From Amphritea atlantica (lineage in GTDB: Bacteria; Pseudomonadota; Gammaproteobacteria; Pseudomonadales; Balneatricaceae), in the NCBI GenBank assembly GCA_024397875.1, contig CP073344.1:2347001-2411000 (forward strand): a DNA stretch of 64,000 nucleotides, given 5' to 3'. A program made the position numbers and the translations under genes. The notes below the pieces were generated by a model. That model made no database searches and was not told the origin of the DNA. It was given only the letters and a program-made list of their open reading frames with translations. Shown here piece by piece: positions 1 to 9,747 of the stretch. Position 1 is the first letter of the stretch; the number at the start of each line of letters is the position of its first letter.

Positions 1-904
1 CTTCCTGCACCAGCAGTCGGTTGGCACAGATACAGGTCTGTCCGGAATTACGGTATTTAGACACCAGCGCACCTTTGACCGCCAGATCCAGATCCGCATC
101 ATCAAAGATAATCACCGGTGCGTTGCCGCCCAACTCCATTGAGGTACGTTTAACGGTATCGGCGCACTGTTTCATCAGCAGTTTGCCGACCGGAGTGGAG
201 CCGGTAAAAGTCAGCTTCTTAACCACCGGATTAGAGGTCATCTCCCCCCCCACCTTCGAAGAATTCGCACTCGGCAGCACACTGAACAGACCCGCAGGCA
301 GACCCGCACGATTAGCCAGCTCAGCCAGCGCCAGTGCCGACAACGGCGTCTCGGCCGCCGGTTTCAGAACGATTGCACAACCCGCTGCCAGTGCCGGCGC
401 AGCCTTACGGGTGATCATCGCATTAGGAAAATTCCACGGCGTAATGGCGGCAACCACACCGACCGGCTGCTTAATCACAATACTGCGCCGGTCATTAGCG
501 GAAGGCAGTACGTCGCCGTAAACCCGCTTGCCCTCTTCGGCAAACCATTTCAGATAGGATGCGCCGTACAGCACTTCACCTTTAGACTCAAACACAGGTT
601 TACCCTGCTCGATAGTCATGATGGCCGCCAGATCATCGATATTCTCAAGAATCAGAGCGTGCCAGCGCTCCAGAATCTCTGAACGCTGCCCCGCTGGCAG
701 CGCTTTCCAATCAGCCATAGCTATATTGGCTGCAGCAATGGCACGGGCTGTCTCAGCTTGTCCGACACTGGCCACTTCAGCCACAACATCGCCGGTAGCC
801 GGGTTCAACACCTTAAAGGTCTCACCCGTATCACCATCAACCCACTGCCCGCCAATAAACGCCTGAGTCTTAACCAACGAGGAATCTTTCAGTTCTAATT
901 TCAT
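1..904 (-). CDS. gabD: NAD(P)-dependent succinate-semialdehyde dehydrogenase family protein (GabD-like), 3' end outside window
   Basis: Aldehyde dehydrogenase that would oxidise a semialdehyde such as succinate semialdehyde to the acid in the cytosol. About 301 N-terminal residues are present and the C-terminal third lies beyond position 1. Visible motifs in order are ITPWNFP, the nucleotide-binding FTGSTPVGKLL, the catalytic-glutamate motif MELGGNAPVI, and GQTCICANR with the catalytic cysteine close to the window edge. The start at 904 (MKLELKDSS) follows an AGAGA-type ribosome site. It is the last visible gene of a minus-strand series: PLP phospho-lyase-like enzyme, kinase, SDR, dehydrogenase. 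That order suggests it oxidises the aldehyde those enzymes release, although true GABA catabolism is equally compatible. A TTAA-type palindrome lies 75 bp upstream. The family is certain; the substrate is inferred. Confidence 0.88.
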   Translation of the reverse strand, partial: MKLELKDSSLVKTQAFIGGQWVDGDTGETFKVLNPATGDVVAEVASVGQAETARAIAAANIAMADWKALPAGQRSEILERWHALILENIDDLAAIMTIEQGKPVFESKGEVLYGASYLKWFAEEGKRVYGDVLPSANDRRSIVIKQPVGVVAAITPWNFPNAMITRKAAPALAAGCAIVLKPAAETPLSALALAELANRAGLPAGLFSVLPSANSSKVGGEMTSNPVVKKLTFTGSTPVGKLLMKQCADTVKRTSMELGGNAPVIIFDDADLDLAVKGALVSKYRNSGQTCICANRLLVQE

Positions 905-978
905 AGTTATCTCTTTTAACATTGTCGGGCTGCTGCGTCCCGGTGGAATCAATTCTTGTTGATATAATACACAACACT

Positions 979-994
979 ACTTAACATGTTAAGT
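979..994. promoter_or_regulatory. 16-bp perfect palindrome, candidate operator
   Basis: ACTTAACATGTTAAGT is its own reverse complement. It lies in the 123-bp gap between the SDR gene and the dehydrogenase gene, 75 bp before the latter's start. The core TTAA-N4-TTAAGT recurs at 16049 and 31031 and, less exactly, at 13646. The regulator is unknown. Confidence 0.5.
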
Positions 995-1027
995 TTTTAT
1001 ATTTTTCTGACTCAAGCAGCCATCTTG

Positions 1028-1828
1028 CTATGATGATTTTGAGCGGTAAAACTGCTCCATCAACACCGGGCTTTCAGGCAATGTTGAGCCCCCATCGACC
1101 GTGATTGTCTGGCCGGTAATATACGCGGCCTGCTCCGAAGCAAGGAACAACATCGCATGGGCGATATCAGCCGGTGTCCCCAGATACCCTGCTGGAATCT
1201 GGCTGGCCATCTCCTGCAAACCGGTTTCATCAACCAGCGCCCCCATTGCCGGTGTCAGAATATAACCCGGCTCAACGCCATTGACGGTTATATTCTCCCG
1301 GGCAAACTCCATCGCAGCGCTGCGGATAAATCCATTCAGACCGCTCTTGGATGCCGCATAATGTGCTGTTTCCGGCATCACAACTTTGGGACCGGTCACC
1401 GATGAGGTAAAAATAATTCGTCCGAATGGTGCCTGTCGCAGATAGGGTAAGGCCGCCTGAGTCAGCCAGAAGGCGGCCTTCAGATTAACAGACAGGGTCA
1501 TATCCAGCTGTTCATCCGTTAAGGTCTCGATGGACTGCATCGGATAGACCGCTGCATTATGAATAACGATATCGAGGCGACCATACAGCGCTATTGCTTT
1601 ATCAACCAGGCTCTCATTTTCAATGCGGCTGCCCACATCACACTGAATCAACGCAGCCTGACCGCCCGCCTTGATTATATTATCGACCGTCTCCTGGCCG
1701 TTTGCAGCAGTGCGGGTCGCCACAACGACCGCTGCACCGGCGGCCGAGAAAGCATACGCAAGCCCCTCACCGATGCCCTGTCCGGCCCCCGTAATAATGG
1801 CAACTTTACCGCTCAGATCGATATGCAT
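1028..1828 (-). CDS. SDR family NAD(P)-dependent oxidoreductase
   Basis: Classical short-chain dehydrogenase of 266 residues, a usual length. The Rossmann glycine motif TGAGQGIGEG follows the first strand. HNAAVYP stands in for the NAG motif, YAASK gives the catalytic Tyr and Lys, and PGYILTP follows the active site. The start MHIDLSGK at 1828 is chosen because an AGGAGTGG ribosome site sits directly before it; an in-frame upstream extension lacks SDR character. It lies between the kinase and the dehydrogenase on the same strand, so it may interconvert an alcohol and a carbonyl in the same pathway. The substrate cannot be read from the sequence. Confidence 0.85.
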   Translation of the reverse strand: MHIDLSGKVAIITGAGQGIGEGLAYAFSAAGAAVVVATRTAANGQETVDNIIKAGGQAALIQCDVGSRIENESLVDKAIALYGRLDIVIHNAAVYPMQSIETLTDEQLDMTLSVNLKAAFWLTQAALPYLRQAPFGRIIFTSSVTGPKVVMPETAHYAASKSGLNGFIRSAAMEFARENITVNGVEPGYILTPAMGALVDETGLQEMASQIPAGYLGTPADIAHAMLFLASEQAAYITGQTITVDGGSTLPESPVLMEQFYRSKSS

Positions 1829-1961
1829 AATCCACTCCTGAATAATATTTAGGCTACCAAGAAAACTCTGTGAGCCACTGTCTCTGTCGTCGATGCCGAA
1901 AAACAAGCCACCGCGTACGATGACTTGTCGTAAAGCGTCGCTAAAGCAACCCCGGGCAATA

Positions 1962-2984
1962 TCAGGACTGCGACAGAAACCGCTTTGCCTGCTGGCAGGC
2001 CATTCGGATCAGTTCAGGCGCCAGTTCCTGTGCCGTTTTCGTCTCCTGACGGCTGCGAATCCAGCCAAGATAGGTAAAACCCCGGGCCGTAAGGAACAGC
2101 TCCAGCAATCCCTGATCCGCTTCACTCAGGTTCCGCTGCTGACGATAGCCATCGAACAGTGCCTGCTTAGCGATGTCATAGCATTCCTCTTCAATAATAA
2201 AATAGAGCGCGGTTGCCAACTCAAACATATGCCAGCCAAAACCGGCATCATCAAAGTCCAGCAGTCGAACCCCGGCCCCATCGGCCATCAGGTTTTCGGG
2301 CACGAAATCGGCGTGAATCAGGCTGTAATTCTGCGACGACTTATCTAACTGCTGTAGCCTGAGCCGGATTTTTTCCCGGACTTCAATAATCAGCGCTTTC
2401 TGCTCAACCGTCAGCAATTCCAGCTCCCAGAAACGCCCCCAGAATGGCTGTTCGCCCACCAGACCATCACAGTCCCAGGCGTGCCTTTCAAACCCCTCAG
2501 GCAACTGCCAGTCGCCAGACTGGTTATGCAGCCGGCCTGCTGTTTCACCGATAGCAAAATAGAGGGCGGAGATCTGCGCAGCATTATCGCCCAGCCCATG
2601 CTCTACTGAACCGAGCTGCTCACCTTCAATCCAGGCAAACAGATCGATCTGCCGCGGTTCAGGAATGCTGTCTAACGCTTCAGTGATGAGCAGTTCGCCT
2701 GCTGCGGTAGGGATCACTTCAGGCACCAGAACACCGACGTTATTCAACGCCTCCATCCATTGAAGCTCTGAGCGTAAAGCGGTATCACTGTGGTATCCAG
2801 GGCGATGCATACGCAGCGCGTAGCGAACACCAGCGGTCGTCACCACTTCAAATACAGCGTTTTCCCGATATTTGATCAGTTCAATACTGCGGGCATCCAA
2901 CTGCCAGTGACACAGCGCTTTTTGCGCTAGTTGTTGCAGTCGTTCACACTGCTGCGCCGGACTTATCTCATAAAAACGATTCAT
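1962..2984 (-). CDS. APH-family small-molecule kinase (hydroxylysine-kinase-like phosphotransferase)
   Basis: Aminoglycoside-phosphotransferase-fold kinase of 340 residues that would phosphorylate an amino alcohol with ATP. The catalytic loop HADFVPENL (His224, Asp226, Asn231) and the metal-binding DFDDAG (Asp243) are present. The N-terminal lobe contains ALRMH with the probable ATP lysine position replaced by Arg. Its start overlaps the stop of the upstream PLP-enzyme gene by 4 bp (ATGA), which implies translational coupling and a shared pathway. In animals a kinase of this family (hydroxylysine kinase) works with a class III PLP phospho-lyase, and the neighbour here resembles that lyase. 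Homoserine kinase or choline kinase-like activity cannot be excluded. Confidence 0.82.
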   Translation of the reverse strand: MNRFYEISPAQQCERLQQLAQKALCHWQLDARSIELIKYRENAVFEVVTTAGVRYALRMHRPGYHSDTALRSELQWMEALNNVGVLVPEVIPTAAGELLITEALDSIPEPRQIDLFAWIEGEQLGSVEHGLGDNAAQISALYFAIGETAGRLHNQSGDWQLPEGFERHAWDCDGLVGEQPFWGRFWELELLTVEQKALIIEVREKIRLRLQQLDKSSQNYSLIHADFVPENLMADGAGVRLLDFDDAGFGWHMFELATALYFIIEEECYDIAKQALFDGYRQQRNLSEADQGLLELFLTARGFTYLGWIRSRQETKTAQELAPELIRMACQQAKRFLSQS

Positions 2985-4288
2985 CCAGCCATCTCCCGGC
3001 TAACGATTTCAAGCACGTCATCGAGCGTAGCAATCAACAGATCCGCGTGTTCTGGCTGGAAAGGCATCGGCGGACGCAGTTTCAGGATCGAATCGGTGAC
3101 GCCGATGGTGCTGATCAGCACGCCCCGCTCCCGCATCAGGTTAATGATCCGGCGAGACTCTATTATGGCAGGCACTTTGGTCGCCCGGTCAGTCACCAGC
3201 TCAACCCCAAAGAACATTCCCAGATCGCGCACATCGCCGATCAAAGGATACTTATCCTGTAACTTACGCAGACCCGCCGTAACATAGGCACCGGTGGACA
3301 CGGCATTTTCCATTAAACGGTCTTCCTGCAGCGCATCCAGCACCGCCATACCCACGGCACAAGAGACCGGTGTTCCGCCAAAGGTATTGAAATACATCGC
3401 CTCCTTGCTGAACGCCTCAATCATATCGGCACGGGCGATCACCCCTGCCAGCGGATGGCCATTCCCCATAGGCTTACCCATGGTGACAATATCCGGCGTC
3501 AGGTCATACCATTGGTGCGCCCAGAAATGCGCACCGCTGCGACCAAACCCCGCCTGCACTTCATCGGCAATCATCACACCGCCCGCCTTACGCACCATCG
3601 CAACGGCTTTCTCCAGGAAGCCCTTAGGCACCGTTAGCAGACCTTCATTGGCAAAATCGGGACACACTAACATACCGGCAACATTGATCCCTTCGGCTTC
3701 AAATTCATCGATAGCCTGCTGTACTTGTGCTGCATATGCATCCGCCAGATCACTTTCAGCCACACCGCTGATCCCCCGATAGGAATCGGGGATGGAAAAG
3801 GATTTCACCCGTTTAGTATGCTTCGCTTCCGGCATAAATCCGGTACCCAGTTCGGCAACCGCTTCGGTGTTGCCGTGGTAAGCAAAATCGGTGACGATGA
3901 TGCCCTGATTACCGGTGTAAAACCGGGCCATCCGCAGTGCCAATTCATTGGCTTCACTGCCGGTACAGGTGAGCATCGCCATACTCAGGCCATCGTCGAA
4001 GGTTGTGGTCAGACGCTCAATATACTCAACGATATTATCGTGCAGATAGCGGGTATGGATATTCAGTGTCGACGCCTGCTTATACAGCGCTTCAACTACC
4101 CGGGGATTGCAGTGCCCCACATGAGGCACATTGTTATAGACATCCAGATATTTTCTGCCGTCATTGTCATACAACCACACCCCCTCTCCCCGCACCAGGT
4201 GCAACGGTTTCTCGTAAAAAAGCGGGGAGCTTTTACCCATAACATTGTAACGACGCTGTAATAATTCGGTATTAGTAATGGCTGACAT
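2981..4288 (-). CDS. Class III PLP-dependent enzyme resembling ethanolamine-phosphate / phosphohydroxylysine phospho-lyase
   Basis: Fold type I PLP enzyme of 435 residues. [12 protein letters not shown] carries the PLP-ring aspartate (Asp242) and [14 protein letters not shown] the Schiff-base lysine (Lys272). The stretches [13 protein letters not shown], the [10 protein letters not shown] block and [15 protein letters not shown] closely match animal ETNPPL/PHYKPL proteins as I remember them, more than ordinary aminotransferases. Such enzymes eliminate phosphate and ammonia from an O-phosphorylated amino alcohol and give an aldehyde. The overlapping downstream kinase gene and the later dehydrogenases fit a kinase, phospho-lyase and oxidation route. 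An AGGA ribosome site precedes the start. A conventional omega-aminotransferase remains possible. Confidence 0.8.
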   Translation of the reverse strand: MSAITNTELLQRRYNVMGKSSPLFYEKPLHLVRGEGVWLYDNDGRKYLDVYNNVPHVGHCNPRVVEALYKQASTLNIHTRYLHDNIVEYIERLTTTFDDGLSMAMLTCTGSEANELALRMARFYTGNQGIIVTDFAYHGNTEAVAELGTGFMPEAKHTKRVKSFSIPDSYRGISGVAESDLADAYAAQVQQAIDEFEAEGINVAGMLVCPDFANEGLLTVPKGFLEKAVAMVRKAGGVMIADEVQAGFGRSGAHFWAHQWYDLTPDIVTMGKPMGNGHPLAGVIARADMIEAFSKEAMYFNTFGGTPVSCAVGMAVLDALQEDRLMENAVSTGAYVTAGLRKLQDKYPLIGDVRDLGMFFGVELVTDRATKVPAIIESRRIINLMRERGVLISTIGVTDSILKLRPPMPFQPEHADLLIATLDDVLEIVSREMAG

Positions 4289-4419
4289 AATATCGTCCTG
4301 TAGTACGGCAGGGGCTTACCCTATTTGTAATTGAAGGGCAGTATCTAAGGAATAAACGACATGCGGCATCCACCATTGGATGGAGTCGAAAAAATAGGCC
4401 GATAATTGAATAAGAAAAT

Positions 4420-5124
4420 CTAGGCTTGTAAGTCAAGCAGGACTTTAGCAACCAGCTCGCTGCGAGACTGCACTGAAACTTTCTGAAATATGTGATGCAG
4501 GTGAGTCTTGACCGTTGCCAGCCCCAGACCGAGATCAACCGCAATCTCTTTATTACTGGCACCGCTCAATAACAACTCAATAACATCCAGCTCACGCTCA
4601 GTCAGTCCGTATTTATCAGTGATAGAGCTACGTTCCTGCTGACGCTGCGGCAGATAAACAGCGTTGAGACTATATTCGAGAAACGGTTGTAACTTACGCA
4701 ATAGTACTAACTCTTCCCCGTTATAGTTGCCCATCGCCTCCTCACGCAACATAGATAACACGGCGATAATCCGGCCCTCATGACGAAAAAACATATCCGC
4801 CACATAACGGTGATTATTCGGCACCATAAATTCCTGGTAATAAATAGTCTGCTTAAGGATATGCGGCGACATCTGCGAATCCAGCGTCACCACCCGGTCA
4901 TCTGTATGACTGAATCGCTCTGGACTAAGCGGATCCATTTTGCCATAGGTTGTATCGTACTGTTTTTCAATACCGGTGCTTCGGCTGTATACCACTGCCC
5001 CGCGGTGATGCATATCCGGTTCCATCAGAAAAAAAACAGACTCACTCAGGGGTATCAGGTCATTCATTAACTCCAGCGCCTTACGCTGAAATTCATTAGG
5101 AAAAACATTCTTATGCTGTGTCAT
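4420..5124 (-). CDS. LuxR-type transcriptional regulator (first of two paralogues)
   Basis: Regulator of 234 residues. Residues about 168-232 are a GerE/LuxR helix-turn-helix with LTERELDVIELL, SNKEIAVDLGL and ATVKTHLHHIFQKV. The N-terminal half is not a receiver domain I recognise and lacks the usual autoinducer-domain signature. It does align with the paralogue at 13723: both have a DPL-P-RF block followed by D--VV and a Y---F--P block. The gene runs away from the porin gene; the 207-bp space between them holds a perfect 18-bp palindrome. It lies 131 bp upstream of the phospho-lyase gene on the same strand. I infer it binds TCAACC-N4-GGTTGA sites, probably in response to a carbon source. 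Confidence 0.88.
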   Translation of the reverse strand: MTQHKNVFPNEFQRKALELMNDLIPLSESVFFLMEPDMHHRGAVVYSRSTGIEKQYDTTYGKMDPLSPERFSHTDDRVVTLDSQMSPHILKQTIYYQEFMVPNNHRYVADMFFRHEGRIIAVLSMLREEAMGNYNGEELVLLRKLQPFLEYSLNAVYLPQRQQERSSITDKYGLTERELDVIELLLSGASNKEIAVDLGLGLATVKTHLHHIFQKVSVQSRSELVAKVLLDLQA

Positions 5125-5202
5125 ACACTAACCTGCCCGCCCCTGCATAAATAACCCTTTCCGCATCCTGTCAGAACCCGAACGGGAATACAAACTCTGC
5201 TT

Positions 5203-5220
5203 ATCAACCATATGGTTGAT
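5203..5220. promoter_or_regulatory. Palindromic operator ATCAACC-N4-GGTTGAT before the porin gene
   Basis: ATCAACCATATGGTTGAT is a perfect 18-bp palindrome in the divergent LuxR/porin space. A GAATAA hexamer at 5245-5250 lies 36 bp from its centre on the porin side. On the regulator side no -10-like hexamer is seen at that distance. The geometry is that of a LuxR-type activator bound next to the -35 region. Confidence 0.6.
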
Positions 5221-5337
5221 TACTTTTAAACCGGATAACGGGTCGAATAAAGCTGCAGCATATGTGGTTATCTACCCCCTTCAGTAACCACCGCTGCCAT
5301 AAAAAAAATACCAAGAATCCCCCGGAGGATCATGTCG

Positions 5338-6606
5338 ATGACACAGCACTTTAAACAAAAGCTCTCTGCCGTAGCTCTGGGCTCAGCCATTGCCCTGGCT
5401 TCAGGCTCTGCCTCTGCTTATAACCTCTATAGCGAAAACGGCTCTGAACTGAATCTGGATATCGAAGCGATAGTTGGTACGTTCAGCAGCGATGAAAACT
5501 ACTTTGGTAAAAGCGGTGACGGCTCCAACTGGCAGGAAGCCTACCTGAAAGCGGGTTTCAGTGGCAGCCACGACATTAACGACTCAGCCGCTGTTTATGG
5601 TGGTATTAACGTTGTATCTTCCGGTACCTGGGGTGACGGTGATGCTGGTGCTAACAGTGACGGTAGTGAACGTCGTACCGCACTGGAAGATGCTTATATA
5701 GGTTTCCGTAATGGCATGGTCGATCTCTCTTTCGGGCGCCAGAATTTTTCTATAGGTGATGGTTTCCTTATCAACGGCGACGCCCTGAACCTGGGTGAAG
5801 GCGTATTCCCAGACTCTAACCGTGGTGGCGCATACTGGCTGGCAGCCCGTAAAGCATTCGACAAGACCGCAATCGCCCGCATTGGCGGTGAAGACGGGTT
5901 ACGCGGTGACCTGTTCTACCTTGGGTCAGATAATAAGGCTCAGAGTGAAGTAGAGCTGGGCGGTGCAAACATTGAGTATATTACCGAGAAAGGCACTTTC
6001 GGTGCGACATACATCAAAGGCCTTGACGCTGTGGACAATGCTACACGCGATGGTCAGAAAACGGTCAGTGTTCGCTTTCAGGGTAATGCCGGTGTTGAAA
6101 ATCTGTTCCTGTCTGCCGAGTATGCCGATCAGACTCAGGGCGATGACTCCGCTGACGCAAACGCATGGTATGCCGAAGCAGGCTGGACCTTTGCCGATGT
6201 CGCCTGGTCTCCACAACTAACCTATCGTTATACCAAGTATGAAGATAACTTCGACTCCCTGTTTTACGGATTTAATCGCGGCTACGGCACCTGGTTCCAG
6301 GGTGAGGTTGCAGCCAACTACGCCGGTCCATTTGGTTCATCTGCCGAGATCCAGCATATTGCGCTGAAAGCCTCTCCGACTGAGATGCTGTCTGTTGGCG
6401 CGCTGTTCTTTGATTTCAGCAACTCAACCACGTTTGGCGCAAACTCCGATGGCCAGGAAGTAGATCTGTACGCTGAATGGGTAGTGAATGATCACCTGAT
6501 CATCAGCCCACTAATCGGTGTTTACTCCCCCGATAGCGATAATGCTACACAGAATACCAACGACGATAACGTCTATGCTCAAATCATCGCTATCGTTCCT
6601 TTCTAA
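5338..6606 (+). CDS. Outer-membrane porin-like beta-barrel protein
   Basis: Secreted protein of 422 residues. A signal peptide ends near ASGSASA-YN. The mature part is rich in alternating aromatic/polar strands with short Gly/Asp/Asn turns, and it ends in a C-terminal Phe (AIVPF), the usual signal for outer-membrane assembly. It would form a channel for small solutes. The ATG at 5338 is preferred over 5332 because GGAGG at 5324-5328 is 9 bases from 5338 and only 3 from 5332. A LuxR-type operator lies upstream and an aldehyde dehydrogenase follows after 74 bp, so the two are probably one transcript. The exact porin family is not recognised. Confidence 0.82.
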   Translation: MTQHFKQKLSAVALGSAIALASGSASAYNLYSENGSELNLDIEAIVGTFSSDENYFGKSGDGSNWQEAYLKAGFSGSHDINDSAAVYGGINVVSSGTWGDGDAGANSDGSERRTALEDAYIGFRNGMVDLSFGRQNFSIGDGFLINGDALNLGEGVFPDSNRGGAYWLAARKAFDKTAIARIGGEDGLRGDLFYLGSDNKAQSEVELGGANIEYITEKGTFGATYIKGLDAVDNATRDGQKTVSVRFQGNAGVENLFLSAEYADQTQGDDSADANAWYAEAGWTFADVAWSPQLTYRYTKYEDNFDSLFYGFNRGYGTWFQGEVAANYAGPFGSSAEIQHIALKASPTEMLSVGALFFDFSNSTTFGANSDGQEVDLYAEWVVNDHLIISPLIGVYSPDSDNATQNTNDDNVYAQIIAIVPF

Positions 6607-6637
6607 AAAACAGGCTTTATCTATATAACTATAAAAG

Positions 6638-6657
6638 AGCCCTGTTTATGCAGGGCT
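6638..6657 (+). terminator. Intercistronic hairpin between porin and aldehyde dehydrogenase genes
   Basis: AGCCCTG pairs with CAGGGCT around a 6-base loop and no T-run follows. It could partly terminate or protect the porin message and so lower expression of the downstream dehydrogenase. Confidence 0.5.
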
Positions 6658-6680
6658 TACTTGTCTTCAGGAGAATCAAG

Positions 6681-8093
6681 ATGCTGACCTCATTTTCATT
6701 AACCATTAATGGCGAAAAACTAGCCGGAGCCTCCGGAAACTTCGATGTTATTAACCCCGCAACTGAAACCGTAGCGGCCGTGGCTCCACTAGCCTCTGTC
6801 GAGCAGCTTGATCAGGCAGTTACAGCGGCAGCTAATGCGTTTAAAACCTGGCAGCATACCCCGGATGAACAACGTCAGTCTCTGATGCATAAGATTGCCG
6901 ATCTGATTGAAGCCAATGCCGATGAACTGGCGGAAATCATTGTTCTGGAGCAAGGTAAGCCGATGTTTCTGGCCCAGGCAGAAGTCGGTGGAGCGGTCGC
7001 CTGGACCCGCTACAATGCAGACCTGAATATTCCGGTAAAAATTATCGAGGACAGTGAACACAAACGGATTGAGGCTCACCACAAACCGCTGGGGGTTGTT
7101 GCCTCTATCACTCCGTGGAACTGGCCGCTGATGATCGCTATCTGGCACATCATGCCTGCACTACGCACCGGTAATACCGTCATCTGCAAACCATCAGAAT
7201 ATACGCCCTTAAACACCCTGCGACTGGTTGAGCTGATCAACGAAGTCCTGCCTGCTGGCGTGGTCAACGTGGTAACCGGACAAGCCGAAATCGGTGGCAG
7301 GATCAGTAGCCATCCAGGTATCAGTAAAATTGTCTTTACCGGATCAACCCCCACCGGACAGCGGATCATGAGCAGTGCCGCAACAAACCTGAAGCGACTG
7401 ACACTGGAACTGGGGGGTAACGATGCCGCCATCGTCCTGCCGGATGCCGATGTAGATGCCATTGCCGAAGGAATCTTCCAGACTGCATTCCTGAATATGG
7501 GCCAGACCTGCGCTGCCCTGAAGCGTCTTTATGTGCATGACGATATCTATGATGCGCTGTGTAACAAGCTTACTGAGATTGCTCAGGCACAGGTTGTTGG
7601 TAATGGTCTTGAAGCTGGAACCACATTCGGTCCGATACAAAACGCCAACCAGTTCAGAATCGTCAGCGAACTGGTAGACGATGCAAAAGCCAATGGTGCA
7701 CGAATCCTCTGCGGAGGTGAACCACTGGAAGGCAATGGCTATTTCTATCCGCCGACCATTGTTGCCGATATCACGGACGGTGTCCGCCTGGTCGATGAAG
7801 AGCAGTTTGGCCCGGTACTGCCTGTTATTCGCTTTACCGACGTGGAAGATGCTCTGGCCCGGGCGAACTCAGCCAATGTTGGCCTGGGTGGATCAGTATG
7901 GTCCGCAAATATTGAGAAAGCCACGCAGATAGCCTGCCAGCTTGAATGCGGTACCGCCTGGATTAACGGACACGCTGAAGTACTTCCCCACGCACCTTTC
8001 GGTGGTTGTAAGATGTCGGGCTTCGGTGTCGAATTCGGCGAAGAGGGGATGCTGGAATATACCAGCATGCAGGTTATCAATATCAATAAATAG
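6681..8093 (+). CDS. NAD(P)-dependent aldehyde dehydrogenase
   Basis: Aldehyde dehydrogenase of 470 residues, full length for the family. Visible blocks are [21 protein letters not shown], the catalytic-Glu motif [24 protein letters not shown] with the catalytic Cys, and EQFGPVLPV. The start [11 protein letters not shown] at 6681 is chosen for its AGGAG ribosome site; an earlier in-frame ATG at 6648 lies inside the intercistronic hairpin. It follows the porin gene and probably shares its LuxR-controlled promoter, so it may oxidise an aldehyde made by the local transaminases. The aldehyde it uses cannot be told from the sequence. Confidence 0.88.
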   Translation: MLTSFSLTINGEKLAGASGNFDVINPATETVAAVAPLASVEQLDQAVTAAANAFKTWQHTPDEQRQSLMHKIADLIEANADELAEIIVLEQGKPMFLAQAEVGGAVAWTRYNADLNIPVKIIEDSEHKRIEAHHKPLGVVASITPWNWPLMIAIWHIMPALRTGNTVICKPSEYTPLNTLRLVELINEVLPAGVVNVVTGQAEIGGRISSHPGISKIVFTGSTPTGQRIMSSAATNLKRLTLELGGNDAAIVLPDADVDAIAEGIFQTAFLNMGQTCAALKRLYVHDDIYDALCNKLTEIAQAQVVGNGLEAGTTFGPIQNANQFRIVSELVDDAKANGARILCGGEPLEGNGYFYPPTIVADITDGVRLVDEEQFGPVLPVIRFTDVEDALARANSANVGLGGSVWSANIEKATQIACQLECGTAWINGHAEVLPHAPFGGCKMSGFGVEFGEEGMLEYTSMQVININK

Positions 8094-8161
8094 TCCCTCA
8101 GCCAGAGGTTATGCGGGGGCAGATACCCCCCGCTTTTTCCTATATCTATGACACAAAAACG

Positions 8162-9478
8162 ATGACCGATATAAACCTTATTGACGATCTTAAAGGTCGT
8201 GGACTGATCGCCCAGCAAAGCGGCGATGCCGAAAAACTGACTGAACATCTGAAACAAACACGAACGCTGTATTGTGGTTTTGATCCAACCGCAGACAGCC
8301 TGCATATTGGCCACCTGGTGCCCTTGTTAATGCTTAAACGTTTTCAACTGGCGGGACACCGGCCTATAGCACTGATTGGTGGGGCAACCGGAATGATTGG
8401 CGACCCCAGTTTTAAAGCCACAGAGCGAAGTCTGAATACGGTTGAAACGGTTGATCAGTGGATTCAGAGCATAAGTGATCAGCTCGCCCGCTTTATCGAC
8501 TTCGACTGCGGCGCCGAATCAGCCATGATCGCGAATAATCGTGACTGGATGGGCAGCATGGATATCATGAGTTTTCTGCGAGATATCGGCAAACATTTCT
8601 CGGTGAATGCAATGATTAACAAGGAATCCGTACGTCAGCGTATTGAACGCCCGGATCAGGGGATCTCCTTTACTGAGTTTTCCTACAGTTTGCTGCAGTC
8701 TTACGATTTTTCCGAGCTTAACCGCAGCTATGAGTGCTCTCTGCAAATCGGCGGTAATGACCAGTGGGGCAACATTACGGCAGGTATTGACCTGACCCGG
8801 CGACTCAATAGTACTCAGGTGTTCGGGATGACCCTGCCACTGATAACCAAAGCCGACGGTACCAAGTTTGGTAAAACCGAATCCGGCGCTGTCTGGCTGG
8901 ACCCAAAAAAGACCTCGCCCTACAGTTTTTACCAATTCTGGATCAATACCGCCGATGCCGATGTATATCGCTTTTTGCGCTATTACACTTTTTTACCGCT
9001 TACAGAAATTGAGCAGATTGAGCAAACCGACCAACTGAGCGGATCAAAACCGCAGGCTCAGCGCATTCTTGCGGAGCAGATGACCCGTCTGGTGCACGGA
9101 GAAAACTCACTTGTACAGGCCCGGCGAATCTCTGAAGCATTGTTCAGCGGGCGTGCCGATGCGCTCAGCGATGATGAATTCAGGCAGCTTGAGCTGGATG
9201 GTTTGCCTGCCTGCGAAGCAACCCCGGAGATGACCGTCACAGATCTTCTGGTGACCTCAGCCCTGGCCTCCTCCCGACGTCAGGCGCGGGAATTTATCGC
9301 AGCGGGTGCAGTACAGCTAAACGGTAAAGCCGTTAAAGAACCCGACCATTTAATCAATGTGGACAATGTGCTGCATGAACGGTTTCTGCTGCTACGCAGG
9401 GGGAAGAAAAACTTCGCGCTTGGCTGTCTGAATGAGAACAACCTGGAAGGTGATAAACAGGTCCATACTGATCGTTAA
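8162..9478 (+). CDS. tyrS: Tyrosyl-tRNA synthetase
   Basis: Class I aminoacyl-tRNA synthetase that charges tRNA-Tyr, 438 residues. [16 protein letters not shown] holds the HIGH signature and [19 protein letters not shown] the KMSKS-equivalent loop. [17 protein letters not shown] is typical of the E. coli-type enzyme, and a C-terminal S4-like RNA-binding domain begins near [10 protein letters not shown]. The start [11 protein letters not shown] at 8162 matches the E. coli N-terminus (SNLIKQLQERGL) better than an upstream in-frame ATG at 8111, although its ribosome site is weak. It is a housekeeping gene between two metabolic blocks. Its transcript probably ends at 9673. Confidence 0.95.
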   Translation: MTDINLIDDLKGRGLIAQQSGDAEKLTEHLKQTRTLYCGFDPTADSLHIGHLVPLLMLKRFQLAGHRPIALIGGATGMIGDPSFKATERSLNTVETVDQWIQSISDQLARFIDFDCGAESAMIANNRDWMGSMDIMSFLRDIGKHFSVNAMINKESVRQRIERPDQGISFTEFSYSLLQSYDFSELNRSYECSLQIGGNDQWGNITAGIDLTRRLNSTQVFGMTLPLITKADGTKFGKTESGAVWLDPKKTSPYSFYQFWINTADADVYRFLRYYTFLPLTEIEQIEQTDQLSGSKPQAQRILAEQMTRLVHGENSLVQARRISEALFSGRADALSDDEFRQLELDGLPACEATPEMTVTDLLVTSALASSRRQAREFIAAGAVQLNGKAVKEPDHLINVDNVLHERFLLLRRGKKNFALGCLNENNLEGDKQVHTDR

Positions 9479-9489
9479 AACAAACAACC

Positions 9490-9505
9490 TCAACCCTTTG
9501 GCTGA
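9490..9505. promoter_or_regulatory. LuxR-type operator copy, TCAACC-CTTT-GGCTGA
   Basis: One mismatch from the palindrome seen at 5203 and 9890. It sits 11 bp after the tyrS stop. TAATAA at 9531-9536 lies 36 bp from its centre. The unit it heads ends at the terminator at 9673. Confidence 0.45.
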
Positions 9506-9540
9506 TACCGCTCTGGTCATGATGCGGGCCTAATAAAGCG

Positions 9541-9673
9541 GTCTGTTACACTGGCTTAACAGATTAGTTCCAGCACCCACTCGGCACCTGTCAACCGCCA
9601 CGTCAGCAGTGTTGGTTCATCTTCTTCTCTCATGAAGATCTTTCAGAGCTTACTCCGGTAAGCTCTTTTTTTT
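9541..9673 (+). ncRNA. Putative small RNA 1 (operator-headed unit ending in a terminator)
   Basis: No coding frame with a credible ribosome site is seen. A LuxR-type operator (9490) and a TAATAA hexamer (9531) predict a start near 9541. A hairpin ATCTTC/GAAGAT spans 9619-9639, then a strong intrinsic terminator ends at 9673. The predicted length is about 130 nt. The simpler alternative is that this is only the tyrS 3' untranslated region. Confidence 0.35.
9645..9673 (+). terminator. Rho-independent terminator
   Basis: AGAGCTTAC pairs with GTAAGCTCT around a TCCG loop and runs into eight T. It would end tyrS and/or the putative small RNA before it. Confidence 0.88.
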
Positions 9674-9696
9674 CACCCGGAACTCAACAAGCAGGA

Positions 9697-9713
9697 TCAA
9701 CCCTTTGGTCGAT
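9697..9713. promoter_or_regulatory. LuxR-type operator copy, TCAACC-CTTT-GGTCGAT
   Basis: A degenerate copy of the same palindrome, 24 bp after the first terminator. TTAAAT at 9737-9742 lies 35 bp from its centre. It heads the second intergenic unit, which ends at 9870. Confidence 0.45.
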
Positions 9714-9747
9714 AGTATGCCAGCGTTAAAAACTGCTTAAATGGGTT

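Noticed and set aside
5125..5202. LuxR operator at 5203 also serving the regulator gene by the same geometry
   Set aside because: No A/T-rich hexamer is present 36 bp to the left of the centre, so autoregulation, if any, must work differently.
9645..9673. Reading the first terminator as that of tyrS alone
   Set aside because: It remains a real alternative and is stated in the feature. It does not explain the operator copies at 9490 and 9697 or the second terminated unit.
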